Assembly (NCBI RefSeq): GCF_023898315.1
Contig: NC_064617.1
Span: 712,215,202 to 712,279,201, forward strand
Direction: 5' to 3'
From: Schistocerca nitens
Taxonomy: Eukaryota; Arthropoda; Insecta; Orthoptera; Acrididae
Length of the DNA stretch: 64,000 nt
This document shows positions 43,428 to 54,315 of this stretch, piece by piece (position 1 is the first letter of the stretch; each line of letters opens with the position of its first letter). Position numbers and translations under genes: made by a program. The notes beneath the pieces were generated by a model. That model was not told where the DNA came from, ran no database searches, and saw nothing but the letters and a program-made list of their open reading frames with translations.

Positions 43428-43771
43428 TTCCTTTGACTGATTGAAGTGCTTTAAAATAAAGCCAACGCGCCCGGTGTAAATAAAACTTTTATTACAGTCG
43501 TGAAAGACGGAATATTTCTCAATATTACATACGACACCTATGTGGTACTTAAATTAAATGAGATATTGTTATACAGTAAATTTTATATGAAATTTAGGTA
43601 CCTTGTCCACATTTCATTCTCAACATTGTGGCAACTAAAATCGACCATACGGAAAGTATACGCTATGGACTTTTACCTCTGCAAACTCTTCAAAATTTCG
43701 TGCAATGGTTTACTACATTTAATGCTGCACAATAACTGGGTTGAACATCGAAACAAAATTAAGTCATTTAT

Positions 43772-43961
43772 GGAGGGAAGGTATCAGTCAAGAAGATGTG
43801 TAAAAATCTAATTTTTGGGCCAAATAGTTTTTGTGAAATCGAATGATAAGTGTGTCAAAGCAGTGGGAACACCATGTGTCTGCACAGGCGAGCAGTGCAG
43901 TGATGACAAAATCGGGCACAGCGCGGAATGTGGGGAGCACGTGACTGCAGCAGCGAAAGGA
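43772..43961 (-). repeat. MITE right inverted arm
   Basis: Reverse complement of 43237-43427 with scattered substitutions and one small indel. Confidence 0.85.
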
Positions 43962-44067
43962 TTAATGAAGAGACAAAGCAGTAGAAATTTCAAAAAATTG
44001 CATTCAAATGAATAAAATTCGTGAAGTAAGACACTTCGATATTGTTTTTAAATAAAGAAAATATTTA

Positions 44068-44149
44068 GCATCGCACAAGGTATGAACTCTTTACCTTTCG
44101 CTCACTAACCCAACGCCTTAACCGTTACGCTAGCGCAGCTCGTCCTACA
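44068..44149 (-). mobile_element. tRNA-derived SINE fragment (family 3, tentative)
   Basis: Minus strand reads GCGCTAGCGTAACGGTTAAG and GCGTTGGGTTAGTGAGCGAA. It looks like a tRNA D-arm/anticodon region with A box, then a degenerate B box (GAGTTCATACC). It is unlike the other two SINE families here. No TSD found. Confidence 0.45.
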
Positions 44150-44791
44150 ATGTCACTCCATAAGGACTCTAACAGGTGACACAAAATTCTGACAAACACT
44201 TAGTATGCCTATGAATTACTCGCACTTCGTCGAAGTACAATAGGAAATAAACAATTACCGCTGTTCTTTATTGCGAAAAAGCGGTTCATGAAATTGATAC
44301 AAACACTTTTCCTTGCTATCGCCTGAATTAAGAGTCTCATTGCTTATTTGGTTTAATTAATTAATAGAAAATGAAGCAATTGGTATAAAGAATGCTTTTT
44401 CCAAACTTTCAAAAAACAAAGTCTGCTATCAAGACATTGCTTTTGTTCTATTACTTCATTTATGACTGTACGTTTCTAAAACTGAAGACACTCGTCCGTG
44501 CTCTGCTCTGCAGTCGAGATCTGGCAACGTCGTTCTCTGTTCATTGGCTGACTGTATTTTGTGACGTCAGATGCGCAGAACGAACCTAAACTCGGCCGCC
44601 AACATAAATGACGCGCACTTTAATGTTTAACAACTGTCATTTTTTGGGTGCATCTTCAAGGCATTAAGCATTCTCACAGCACCTCCACAATATATACATT
44701 TACTAATGTGGCATGACATAAATAAACAACCACAATTTCAAAAGAATAGTAATGTCTTCCACACACTGGCAATAATGACATCACTGCAAAA
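44150..44791. other. No gene recognised
   Basis: AT-rich DNA left of the LTR element. One 65-codon open frame (44392-44589) has no features. Confidence 0.4.
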
Positions 44792-44795
44792 CAAG

Positions 44796-44980
44796 TGAGG
44801 GGTGTGTTCGGGTTGATTGCACCAATAATCACACCCCTTTAGCAGTAGTTCATTTATTAAACTTAACACATCCAAGGATCACAAAGAACTGAACTGAACA
44901 TGGCAGAACAGCCAAAGATAATGCTTAGAGTCCAAAGATAAATGCATATCGATGTTGGTGTCGATTTCATCGGCGCCACA
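44796..44980 (-). repeat. LTR (3' LTR of the element)
   Basis: 185 bp, TGAGGGGTGTGTTCGGGTTG at one end and ATCGGCGCCACA at the other. It is homologous to 51430-51751 once the SINE and its duplication are removed. Confidence 0.88.
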
Positions 44981-44983
44981 TAG

Positions 44984-45002
44984 CCCCCCCCCCCCCTCCT
45001 CC
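44984..45002 (-). promoter_or_regulatory. Polypurine tract
   Basis: On the element strand GGAGGAGGGGGGGGGGGGG directly precedes the 3' LTR, as needed for plus-strand DNA priming. Confidence 0.72.
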
Positions 45003-45068
45003 GCAGTACCGCAGTACACAGTACAGTACTCTTGAGAGGCCGGGGATGGGGGGGGGGGTGACTATGGC

Positions 45069-45444
45069 ATCAACGGGTAGTCCACGGGAGACGGACCACG
45101 GTCAGCTCGACAGCGTCATCGGGGAGCTGTGTGGGTAGATGTCGTGGAGGAAGTTTCGGCCACTGAACCTGGACGTCGTTGAAGGGAGCTGGGCGTCGTA
45201 CTGGGTGTACTGGTTGTGCGGCGACAGGTAGACCAGCGGTTTGCGGGTGGAACGGAGCGACAACGATGGTGTCTCTGGAGGGCGTGGCAAACACACAAAG
45301 CATGTTCAGGTCGATGTCGGGCAGGAGGGGGAACACATTTCACCAGGTGGCAGGGAATGGCGGAGGTTGTGTCATGACCACTGGATGAAGAGAAACACAC
45401 GACGAACAGTGTATAATCGTGCAGTATTATTGAGATGTTGTGGA
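45069..45444 (-). pseudogene. Pol tail / 3' untranslated part of the gypsy element
   Basis: Broken Pro/Ser-rich frames continue after the integrase, with a long G-run (plus 45498-45513) nearby. No env-like ORF lies between integrase and PPT. Confidence 0.5.
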
Positions 45445-46751
45445 TTATGTCTGGGTGGACAGGCACAAACACCTCGAGTGAGGGCATGTTCGAGATGGGG
45501 GGGGGGGGGGGGGTGAGAAACCTCGACAGGGTGAGGCAGGCAATGTTGGAGAGGTCGAAGGGGCCGGCGGCGAGGGCGTGATCGTAGGTAAGCTTGATGT
45601 AGGGAGCATGTGGTCACTTGATGGAGTGCATGAGACCAGAGTAGAGGGCAAGGTCGGAGGAGGGTTCAATGATTGGCGCTCGAAGTCACTCGATCGAGTA
45701 TGTAAGTCTGACATGGAGGGAGTGGTTGGAGTGTTGTGAGCCGCGATAGTGAGTGGCGTGGTTGTGGCCTGAAAGGGGGTAGAAGAAGGCTCGACATGAG
45801 CAGGCTTAAGTCTGTTGAGAGAGACCGTAACATTTGAATCTTTCATTTGGATGTCAAAGATATTGGCTGAGCGGTGGAGAACTTGGTACAGGCCGGCATA
45901 CGGAGGTTGGAGGGGAGCACGGACAGTGTCAGCTCGGAGCATGACGTACTCGCAGTTGTCCAGAGATTTCATGATGTAAACCTTAGGGCGGGAATGGCTG
46001 GCAGGCGGAGGGATATGGAGGTTGATGAAGTGGCGTCTGACGCGGTCCACGAAGGAAGGTAAGTCAGACTGAAGGAGAGAAGCGGAAGGGCTCACAAGTT
46101 CGGCAGGGAGAACAATGTTCTGGCCGTATACGAACTCGGCTTTTGTGCCTTTGAGGTCTTCCTTATAGATCTCACGAATACTGAGTAGCACAAGGGGAAG
46201 GGCCTCCATCCATAGAGAGTCGTAGCATCGAAGAACCGCCTTGAAAGTGCGGTGCCAGTGCTCGACTGGCCCGTTACTTTGTGGGTGATATGCTGTGGTA
46301 TGGATGCACCAGATGCCGCAAATGTTACAAATCCCGTTGAACAGGGCCAACTCAAATTGTCTGCCCTGGTCAGCATGAAGATAGCTGGACATCCGAAACG
46401 CGATACCCATGACTCGACGTAAGCTCGAGCAACAAATTCTGCCGTAATATTGGGGAGGGGGACAGCCTCGACCCAGCAAGTTGTTTGGTCGATAGACGAG
46501 AGAACATAACGAAAGCCATTAGAGGGGGAGAGAGGACTGACAATGTCACTATGGATATGCTGGAAACGCCCATGAGGGATCGAAAAGGCACCGAGGGAAG
46601 GGGGTGAAGTGTGCTTGTGTACTCTGAAGCGTTGGCATGCGACGCAGGAGCATGCCCATTGTTGGCAGTCCTTGTTGACATTTCTCCACACAAAGCACTC
46701 TACTACATGGCGGGCGGACGTACGAACACCGGGGTGGGCTAAATTATGCAA
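45445..46751 (-). pseudogene. Gypsy integrase and C-terminal tail
   Basis: Frame 1 (46751-46370) has HNLAHPGVRTSARHVVECF and CSCVACQRFRVHKH (HHCC zinc region), HIHSDIVSPLSPSNGFRYVL (first D), and VARAYVESWVSRFGCPAIF. A frame change follows. Frame 2 (46479-45445) has HADQGRQFELALFNG (second D) and AYHPQSNGPVEHWHRTFKA (E), then a Pro/Thr/Ser-rich tail. Core residues survive but the shift in the middle disables it. It would insert the cDNA. Confidence 0.8.
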
Positions 46752-47569
46752 TGCGTTGAAGACAGCTCGACGGAGTGTGGTTGGGATGAGGGGGCGTAAC
46801 GTGCCCGTACTGTCGTCGCACCAGATCTCACCAGAAATGCCAGGGAAGGTGGTGCAGATGAAGTGTAGTGAAGTAGAGTGTGAAATCAGGCTTTGTGTTT
46901 CCTCGTTGGCGGGTTGGAGGTTAGGCAGTTCAGAGAGATCTAACAGCGAATGGACGGCGTCGACTCATGAAACGAAATCAGCAACTATATTGTCAGCACC
47001 CTTTATGTGTCTTTCATCAGTGGTGAACTGAGATATAAAGTCCATGTAGCTGAAGCGGTGAGGAGGCGGGTCAGCTGGCGAGTTTGCAATGGCCGCAGCC
47101 AGAGGTTTGTGGTCCATTAAAACATAGAAAGGGCGTCCCTCAACATCAGTCTTAAAATGCTTGATCGCTTCTTAGACCATGAGCAACTCCCTGTCAAACG
47201 CGGAATATTTCCGTTGTGCATTGGTGAGCTTGCGCGAGAAGAACTGCGGAGGTGAAATTTGGTTGTCGATTGTCTAGCCAAAGACAGCGCTGATAGCAGT
47301 ATCGCTCGCATCTGTGGTGATGAAAAGCTGCACATTGGGATGAGGATGCATGATGGTGCAGGCCTCGGCAAGAAGATTTTTGAGGGCAGTGAAATAGTCA
47401 GTCATAGCAGGGGTCCATGGAACGGGTCAAGATCCAGGAGTGTTAGTGCCTGCCAAGGCGTCAATCAGTGGAACCTGAATCGCCACAGCCCGAGGTAGAT
47501 GTCGGCAATAATAATTAACTGTCCCCAGAAAGCACTGAAGCTCTTTGAATGACGAAGGTGTGGGTAGGT
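46752..47569 (-). pseudogene. Gypsy RNase H and connection region, broken
   Basis: Around 47400-47110 the minus strand reads FTALKNLLAEACTIMHPHPN, FITTDASDTAISAVFG-stop, FFSRKLTNAQRKYSAFDREL and YVLMDHKPLAAAI, the RNase H order of Ty3/gypsy. TTDASD carries the first catalytic Asp. Stops and shifts are frequent. Confidence 0.68.
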
Positions 47570-48170
47570 TTAGTATTGTTTGTACTTTCTCAGGGGGTGA
47601 TGAAATGCTGTCGCCAGAGACCCAAAAAAAACAAGAAAAGTGACAGTAGGTTGATGTAGCTGCAATTTGTCCTGGTTGGCCCCGATGGCTGCTGCCGCGA
47701 GAGTGTTCATAACAGTTTGCACATGTCGAATGTTGTCCTTGACGGAGGAGCTGAACACAAGAATGTCATCAAGATATGCAAAGCAGAATTTTAGTTCGAA
47801 TAGCACTTGGTTGACGAAGCGTTGCCAGGTCTGGGATGCGTTTTTGATACCGAAGGGCATGAATCGAAACTGAAATAACACGATCGGGGTGGTGATTGCT
47901 GTCTGCTCGATGTCTTCAGGTGCCATGGGGATCTGGTGGTAGGCCTGTTTGCAATCAATGACAGAGAACGTGGTCGCACCTGCGAAGGAACTGGTAAAGT
48001 TGGCAATGTTGGTTATGGGATGGGTGTCCATAACTGTTCATGCGTTTAGTCGACGGTAGTCTCCGTGCATGCGCCACGACCCGTCTTTGTTGGGTGTCAT
48101 GTGTATGGGCATAGACCAGCTACTGGCAGAGGGTTCAATAACGCTGGAACTTAGTAGTTCAGAAATATGA
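47570..48170 (-). pseudogene. Gypsy reverse transcriptase
   Basis: 153 clean codons from 48031: FSVIDCKQAYHQIPMAPEDI (motif A, D), TPIVLFQFRFMPFGIKNASQ (motif B), ELKFCFAYLDDILVFSSSVK (motif C YLDD). Upstream, to about 48170, MTPNKDGSWRMHGDYRRL-like text can be read with shifts. It ends with a shift near 47630. Confidence 0.8.
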
Positions 48171-49118
48171 TTTTTGAGGTCGGAGAGTCACTTGGGACAA
48201 AGTCGACATGGTTTACTGGAGATCGAGGGACCTGGTGTGAGGTGAAGCTTGTGAACCGTGCCGTTGATGATGACGGAAATGTTGCCGGCGGCACGGGAGG
48301 TGGTTTATTTACAATGTGTGGCAGGCAGGGCAGGCGAGGCGTGGTCGTGGTGTTCGGAGCCACTCGGCGGATCCGACGGGAGCCGAGGTGGCAAAGCATC
48401 CCAGGAGTCAACGTGACAAGATGGCCGCTGGCCCAAAGCAGTGGCACTGTGGCCGGATGAGCTCAGTAGTGCTCATGAGCCGTTAGTGAGTCCACTGTCC
48501 GAGGGCGCGGGGTGTGGCAGCACGATCGCGGGCGAAACGCTTGGCGCGAGTGCACTGTTTGTGTTGTCAGTGACAGTTGCACGGCGACGCGCAGGAGCCG
48601 AAGTTGCATAGTTTGAGGTGCTGTCTGCGAGGGGCAGGGTAGGAGCCGTCAGTTCGGGAACACGTGACGCTCATCGCGCATTAGCACTTGTGTCCAGCCG
48701 AGTGTCAAACGCTGCCGTTTTAGGAGGGTGTGGCCCTGCGGAACTGTCAATACACGTTATGGCAGTCGTGATAGCACAGTTGCGAGTGGTAGCAGGAGGT
48801 AAACACACGGAGGCTTGATTGCTGGGACTGCAAGCAGATTCGGCGCACTTACTGACCTTGCTTTGTCCTTGCTGTAGAGACTGTAATTCCTTTGTTGCAT
48901 CGGAGAGCTGGAGCTGTGTTTCGTGGAGCCAGAGGGAGAGTTCAGGGTTTTCCTTGTGTAGGTGAGCGACATGTTCAAGCTCAACAAAGCATTTGACTGA
49001 TGTGTCACGGGGGGGTTGCTCAACGGAGCACAGGGGAAGTGAGTCTTGGACGGATGATGAAACACGGTGTTTCGCACTAGGTCCTGTGAAAGTTTGTGGT
49101 GTCACAAGAAGTCAATGC
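48171..49118 (-). pseudogene. Gypsy protease-RT linker
   Basis: Long Ser/Thr/Pro-rich open frames on the minus strand (for example 49105-48671 with HVAHLHKENPELSLWLHETQ). They contain no domain I recognise. They fill the space between protease and RT. Confidence 0.5.
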
Positions 49119-49391
49119 CTAGTATATGTTGGTCAATTTCGCACACCAAAAAAGTCCACTCGAGTTTGCAGAGAGTGAGACGACGTGGGAAGTTGAACCT
49201 GAGCATTGTAGTTTAGTTGAATTCACGGTTTGCAGTGAAGTATGATGAGGGCGGATGTTAGACAACGCTAAGGAGGTAGGCAGCAGTGAAACATTGCCGC
49301 CTGTGTCCACTAGGAAAAGGTTTCCCGACGAAATGTCTTTCATGTAAAGTCGTCCGCAATTATCCGGTCGTTCCCGAACAGAATGAAGCAC
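49119..49391 (-). pseudogene. Gypsy aspartic protease
   Basis: RLYMKDISSGNLFLVDTGGN then VSLLPTS: the catalytic D-T-G of a retroviral-type protease, with G rather than A/S after DTG. The active-site Asp is at about 49307-49305. The second-half I-(I/L)-G-x-D motif is not seen before the stop. Confidence 0.68.
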
Positions 49392-49435
49392 TGGGGGGTG
49401 CCTGTCATGTTGTGCGCAGGAGGCGGCACCCGGAC

Positions 49436-51323
49436 CTACCTGTGATTGGTGTTTGGAAAGTAGCAGGGTGGTCTGCAGTTCTGTGCCACCTCACAAAACC
49501 GTGTGTGGAAGTAACAGCACGGGTAGTGCGGTTGCATTTCCTGCAGAACATTCATTGCCGTTGGCGGTGGCCGAGGTTCGGTGGCCGCAGCAGGTTCGGT
49601 TGCAGGAGGGGGTGTGACTGTGGGCGGAGCCGATGACGTCCCAGTTGCTTGTTTACTGTTTCCTGGAGCGAGATGAATGATCGGCACAGTACGGCCCCGC
49701 CCGCAGGATGATGAGCCTGAACCTGAGACTAGTCAGGGGGCAGTGGCTGGCGAAATAGAGCAGTGATGCATCGTGTAGCTTGTCAGCAATTGTCATTCTT
49801 TGCTCGACAGGTTTGGGAGACCTTTGAGCCAGAGCAAAGCGGATGTGAGGAGATAGTTTATCTGACCAAATGTCGAGGAGAGCTGTGTCAGACAGTAGAT
49901 GGGCGCTGACCAGGGCACATAGTCGTCTCCAGAGCTGGGAAGGTTTGTCGTTGCCTAGTTGCTGGACATGGAGCACTTGCCATATTGCTGCCTCAGTTGA
50001 GCATGCAAGCTGATGTAGAACTGTCTTTTTGGCTAGAGTGTACCGGGTAGATGAGTCCGGGGCGTCAACCAGGTCAGCAATCAAGTCCTGGTCGTGCAGG
50101 TGGGTGATGAGGCACAGAAACCTGGTTGACTCGTTGGGTTTGTAATAGTTGAACACTTCGTCCACAGTTTTGAACCAGGTTGTAGCTCTGTCAGGATTAA
50201 AAGGCTGCAGCGTCGCTAAGCATTGTGGAATGTTCGGAAGAACAGGTTGAGTTGAGTTCGCCGGGGCACTGCCTGAATCGAGCTGTTGTTGCTGTAGTAT
50301 TCCAGGAGAGTGTGCCTCCAGGGGATGTGGCAACGACAGCTGTTTGGGTGGCAGCATGAAGGTGACACGTTGTGGTTGAGCGCGATCTGTCACAACATAG
50401 AAGGCCAACACGGGTGAGACACCGTAATGTGTCGATTGTAGTTGCAGAAGCTCAACACGTTGCAGGTGTGTTCGGATTTACGTGTCGCGGATGACCGACA
50501 CGGATGAGGCACCGAGAAGTGCCGAGAATTGCAGCGGAAGCTCAACTGGAGCCGGGGCAGGGGCGACAGGTGAGAGAAAGTTCAAAGTTTGAGAACGCGT
50601 GTTAATCCGCGGAAAGCTCGACGTATGATCAGAGCCATGGGCACCTGTGTTGCAGGGAGGGTGCGGAGATGCGGGCTGTCCAGAAGCACAGTGTGGGAAA
50701 TGATGTCCAACGTGGGACGGAATGTGTGAATGTTCACTGTTCATAGTCACTCCACTCAAAACGGTGTGCGAATAAGGAGAATGTCGTGGCACAAAACACT
50801 GAGGCATAGCAGTGGGACGGAGGTGGAGGTCAGGCACAGATGACAAGTTATTGTTCCTGTTGCAGGCTGAGGTATCGAAGTAGGAAGGCATGTGCTGATG
50901 CTGGCGCGGGTGTGGTTGGATGCTGAGGAGGTTGACCTGTGAACAAAGCAGTTCTGGCCATGTGGCAGGTATCAGCATGGTACTGCACAGATTTCAGAAT
51001 GGCGAATCGTTGTCCTGGCGGTAGTAGGTTGTCCGACGAAGCAGTTGCAGAAATCGGCATTGGTCCCGCACTGCACGGAGATCCGTAACAGGTAACTGCA
51101 CAGTCGCTGAGGGAGGGCGGATGTGGCGGGAACAAAGGCGTTTGATAGCCGGAGTCATGCATACTCTAACGTCACTTATTGTTGCAGGCTCGAATACGTC
51201 CGGCGAAATCGGCGGAATCATAGAGTGAGAGGCATCGTATTGCAGTCCTGGCAGATGTACATCGCCCGCAACACGATGCATGTTGATCACAAAATCCGGC
51301 GTTAGGCGCTGGGCCGCAGTCAT
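49436..51323 (-). pseudogene. Gypsy gag, frameshifted, with CHCC finger
   Basis: Three frames: 51323-50994, 50978-50478 (His/Pro/Ser-rich), and 50411-49653. The last has the capsid pattern QPFNPDRATTWFKTVDEVFN and WRRLCALVSAHLLSDTALLD. A last frame (49687-49436) ends gag with CYFHTRFCEVAQNCRPPC, that is C-x2-H-x9-C-x3-C, at 49516-49463. This unusual CHCC finger, in place of CCHC, is a recognised feature of the CsRn1/Kabuki clade. Gag would form the particle; this copy cannot. Confidence 0.7.
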
Positions 51324-51410
51324 TGTTCGAATTCTGTGTCGATGTAATACACGCGAAAATAACCGATGCGGAGGTCGCAGACACAGTAAAACGGCAAAAA
51401 CAGAAGACGT

Positions 51411-51428
51411 TACAACTCGGGGTCACCA
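51411..51428 (-). promoter_or_regulatory. Primer-binding site, tRNA-Trp-like
   Basis: On the element strand TGGTGACCCCGAGTTGTA lies one base from the 5' LTR. The first 12 bases match the PBS complementary to tRNA-Trp; the rest has diverged. Confidence 0.65.
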
Positions 51429-51429
51429 G

Positions 51430-51751
51430 TGACGGGTGTGTTCGGGTTGGTCGCACCAATAATCACATCCCTTTAACAGTAGTTCATTTATTAACCTTCA
51501 CACATACAAGTATCACAAAGAACTGAACTGAACACGGCAGGTTCGAATCCTGCCTCGGGCATGGATGTGTGTGATGTCCTTAGGTTAGTTAGGTTTAAGT
51601 AGTTCTAAGTTCTAGGGGACTAATGACCACAGCAGTTGAGTCCCATAGTGCTCAGAGCCATTTTTTGAACATGGCAGAACAGCCAACGATAATGCTTAGT
51701 GTCCAAAGATGAATGCATATCGATGTTGGTGTCGATTTCATCGGCGCCACA
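51430..51751 (-). repeat. LTR (5' LTR of the element), carrying a SINE
   Basis: TGACGGGTGTGTTCGGGTTG to ATCGGCGCCACA. It is 322 bp because of a SINE and its 12-bp duplication; without them it is about 185 bp. Confidence 0.88.
51541..51665 (+). mobile_element. tRNA-derived SINE (family 1), 5'-truncated, in the LTR
   Basis: Starts at the B box (GTTCGAATCCTGCCTCGGGC) and ends GCTCAGAGCCATTTTT. It is flanked by TGAACACGGCAG (51529-51540) and TGAACATGGCAG (51666-51677), an 11/12 duplication. Lack of the A box shows 5' truncation. Confidence 0.9.
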
Positions 51752-51755
51752 CAAG

Positions 51756-53733
51756 TATTCACGCAAAAATCGAGCTCACAAAATACTCAAAATTTAACAA
51801 AAAAGTTACAAATATGAAAACTATTGGTGTTGTAAATTTCACGTGACTTATACATCTCAAATGAAGACCTCAATACCAGTAACCCTTACAGAACTCAAAA
51901 ACTCAACACAACTTTCACTTGAGCTACACAGCTCCAACAAAGCCCTCGATACCACAAACCAACCACTCTAAAACATGGTGTTGCAAACTTCACTTCACCC
52001 ACAAAGCTCAAGCAAAGCCCTAGATACAACACTTTCACTTACTCTGTCTAAACCAAAGTTCTCAGTACAACAAACCAAACCATGTTCACATGACTAATAT
52101 CCTAAACAACGATGGTACATCAGTACCCATGATACCTACCAATAACAATCCAACAATTACCGAACACTAACAAGGAAATCCCGAAAATTCATGAAAACTT
52201 TCACCACCACCAATTTCAATATACACAAACAATTTCGCCCAACAAGCAATGAGCTACTCATAAATATCTATATTTTCTTCACCACAGAAGACAAATATTA
52301 AATCTCCAACCATAACACACAGCACTAATATTTCCAAACATAAAAATGAATCCATCAGCTAAAATATGCAAATTCATAGTAACTCACCAGAAAGCCAGCA
52401 CAAATTATTTCAGTACCAACATGAAACATTCAGTTCATGTCACACTACTCACTAACCAACATACAGCACAACAGAGAGCCACCAAATACTACAACACACA
52501 ATCTACAAATACAAAGACTCAAAAACATCAAGGCCCACCATGACATTACAGGTCAAAGCAGATGGTTGTAGCATCAGCATCTGACCTTGTGCAAATAACC
52601 TCACGTTAGCCTCAGGTAGGAAATGGTGATGAGGCAATGACTGCCAATTGACAAGAAAACAGGATTAAATTATCAAGAATGAAACTCAATTACTGTCAGA
52701 ACATTTGTTAAGAGTTTACATCTTTTTGGAACAACCCAAAAAGGCCAGTACTGCCTGCTTTGCACTTAGGAGATCTTTCTCACTGTACTGGCCCACAAAC
52801 AGAATACTTCTGTTCAATCTGTCCTACAGCACTTTCTTTCTAAGCAGCGCAGCTAAGATCTAAAAATTGTCCATTCTAACATTGAAATTCTAATACTTAC
52901 ATCCTAAACCATTTACTCCCTAATTGTCCTTATGATTAATAATGAAGAGTGAATTTATTAGACACTTATTTGATTTACGAATTTTCTGAATGTCAGACGA
53001 GACATTCATTTGAACCCTTACCTGCTATTTCAGCATCATATTTTGTAAATGCGAATTTCCCACAGTATCTCCAGTTTTGCTGCATTTCTCTGTTTTTAGC
53101 GAGTTTCATCGCTATATACTTCAGTGACTAAAAATAAAGTCCAACAACTCCATTAATTAACATCTCAACATGTTTAAACGAGAATTACATTTGAAGAAGC
53201 CTTCCAACAGCCACTACAACAGTAGTAAGTTGCATACAACACAGCTATGCAACTAAATCTGCCGTTTATAACATTCATGAGTACAGCACTACACGTGCAG
53301 CTTGAGTACATACGTCACAGTATTAAATAAATCTTATACATTTATATTCTATGAGAAAATACGATATTCTAACCACAATCATTTTAACCGATCAGCTTGT
53401 TTGCCTCCCAGAATGCGAATGTATATTACGTTTCCTGTTGTCTCTCCAAGAATTTCGCGTTCCGCTTTTCGTCTCTTAGAAATCACAATACCACAAAGCC
53501 TATTACTGAGTTACTAAAAAAGTTCCACACGGCATCCACCACCTCGACGCAAACAATAACAAACACAGATCTTTCTGCCCACCAATAATTTCGTCTTCTA
53601 AGATAATACTCGCAACGCCTTCAAATGGATGTGGTAACTTCTGTGAGCTACGTCACTTCCCGTGTTTCGCTGTCGCTAGAGTCTAGTGAGTTTTGAGGTT
53701 ACAAGTGTTCCCAGAGTGTAGACAAACTGAAAT
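51756..53733. other. No gene; degenerate ~77-bp tandem repeat at the left
   Basis: Segments beginning about 51829, 51907, 51983 and 52030 share TTTCAC-n-CTC/GCTC-n-AAAGCCCTCGATACCACAAA-like text at about 77-bp spacing (the last shorter). The rest is AC-rich or AT-rich without recognisable structure. The last ~90 bp before 53734 could be the 5' UTR of the MADF sequence. Confidence 0.45.
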
Positions 53734-53953
53734 ATGAAGTGGGGAACGGAGAATAATGATCACTTTATAGAGGTCTATGCTTTGCATAGGTGTTTGTGCT
53801 ATTTCAGTGACGCTGATTACAAAAATAAGCAACATATTGCTGCTCCTGAGACTATCACGTGCGATGAGAACACAGTATCTGAGCTGCAGGGCAAAATTTA
53901 TTGAATCAGGAGCACATATACAGCCGAACTACGAAAAATACAAGCAAATGTAG
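53734..53953 (+). pseudogene. MADF domain sequence with premature stop (PIF/Harbinger-associated)
   Basis: ATG at 53734: MKWGTENNDHFIEVYALHRC, LCYFSDADYKNK, then SELQGKIY, a TGA at 53902-53904, and on in frame IRSTYTAELRKIQAN. The pattern FI-x-x-Y...C-L-(W)...D-Y-x-(N/D)-(K/R)...IR-x-TY-x-x-EL-x-K is the MADF/Adf-1 fold. The stop probably replaced an Arg CGA (a CpG change). The minus-strand transposase remnant at 54316-54560 converges on it, as in the 16.7-17.1 kb pair. Confidence 0.65.
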
Positions 53954-54315
53954 TTCTAGATGTGGAAATCCCATCGTTGGAGTTGGCCGACTTTTTTTTG
54001 TTTTTTAAGGGAAATTGTTGCCAGGAGGGAAGGCTACAAAAATCAAGAAGCTGCATTCTTTATTCAGTATTTATCTATTTAAAACGTCGCAGCAGTGCTC
54101 CCCATTGACATATGTTTGAATTTTGAAATATTTCCACTGAACAGATCTCCAAGAGAGTAGTTTGCAAACCATTCTCTTCTTAATGCGGCCTGCTTCGAAT
54201 AATTACTGCTGTCTATGTTAATAATTGTTACTGTTAATGTTAATAATTATTGGTGTTAACGAAAAAGCGTCATCAGCAATAAAACCGCATCTTATAGCAT
54301 GCCGAGTGTTCTCGA
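53954..54315. other. Between the two Harbinger genes; no clear coding
   Basis: A T-run at 53992-54005 and AT-rich DNA with TTAATAATT repeats (about 54215-54255). It probably lost the middle and C-terminal part of the transposase. Confidence 0.4.

Larger units (their letters stand above)
43237..43961. mobile_element. piggyBac-type fold-back MITE
   Basis: Flanked by TTAA on both sides (43233-43236 and 43962-43965). The ends are CCCTTTCGCTGCT and, from the right, TCCTTTCGCTGCT. Inverted arms of about 190 bp (43237-43427 and 43772-43961) match at roughly nine in ten positions and contain TTTGGCCCAAAAATTAGATT. About 340 bp of unique DNA separates them. TTAA targets with CCYT ends are the piggyBac signature. 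The 103-codon ORF inside (43500-43811) runs into an arm and does not resemble a transposase, so the element is non-autonomous. Confidence 0.85.
44792..51755 (-). mobile_element. CsRn1/Kabuki-like Ty3/gypsy element, full boundaries, defective
   Basis: LTRs at 44796-44980 and 51430-51751 (the latter enlarged by a SINE) both run TG...CA on the plus strand. A 4-bp CAAG duplication sits at 44792-44795 and 51752-51755. The element is on the minus strand: PBS next to the right LTR, gag, protease, RT, RNase H, integrase, PPT next to the left LTR. About a dozen differences in 185 bp between LTRs imply an older insertion. The gag CHCC finger, the tRNA-Trp-type PBS and integrase wording point to the CsRn1 clade. 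Confidence 0.85.

Noticed and set aside
43500..43811. 103-codon ORF inside the piggyBac-type MITE as a transposase
   Set aside because: It has no D-D-D motif or Cys-rich C-terminus and ends inside the inverted arm.
44068..44149. Functional tRNA gene on the minus strand
   Set aside because: It has an A-box-like part but no proper B box or acceptor pairing; a SINE fragment fits better.
45069..45445. An env-like gene in the CsRn1-like element
   Set aside because: There is no ORF with signal peptide or membrane segment between integrase and PPT, only broken proline-rich frames.
45179..45516. Plus-strand ORFs within the CsRn1-like element
   Set aside because: They lie opposite integrase/tail sequence and are compositional.
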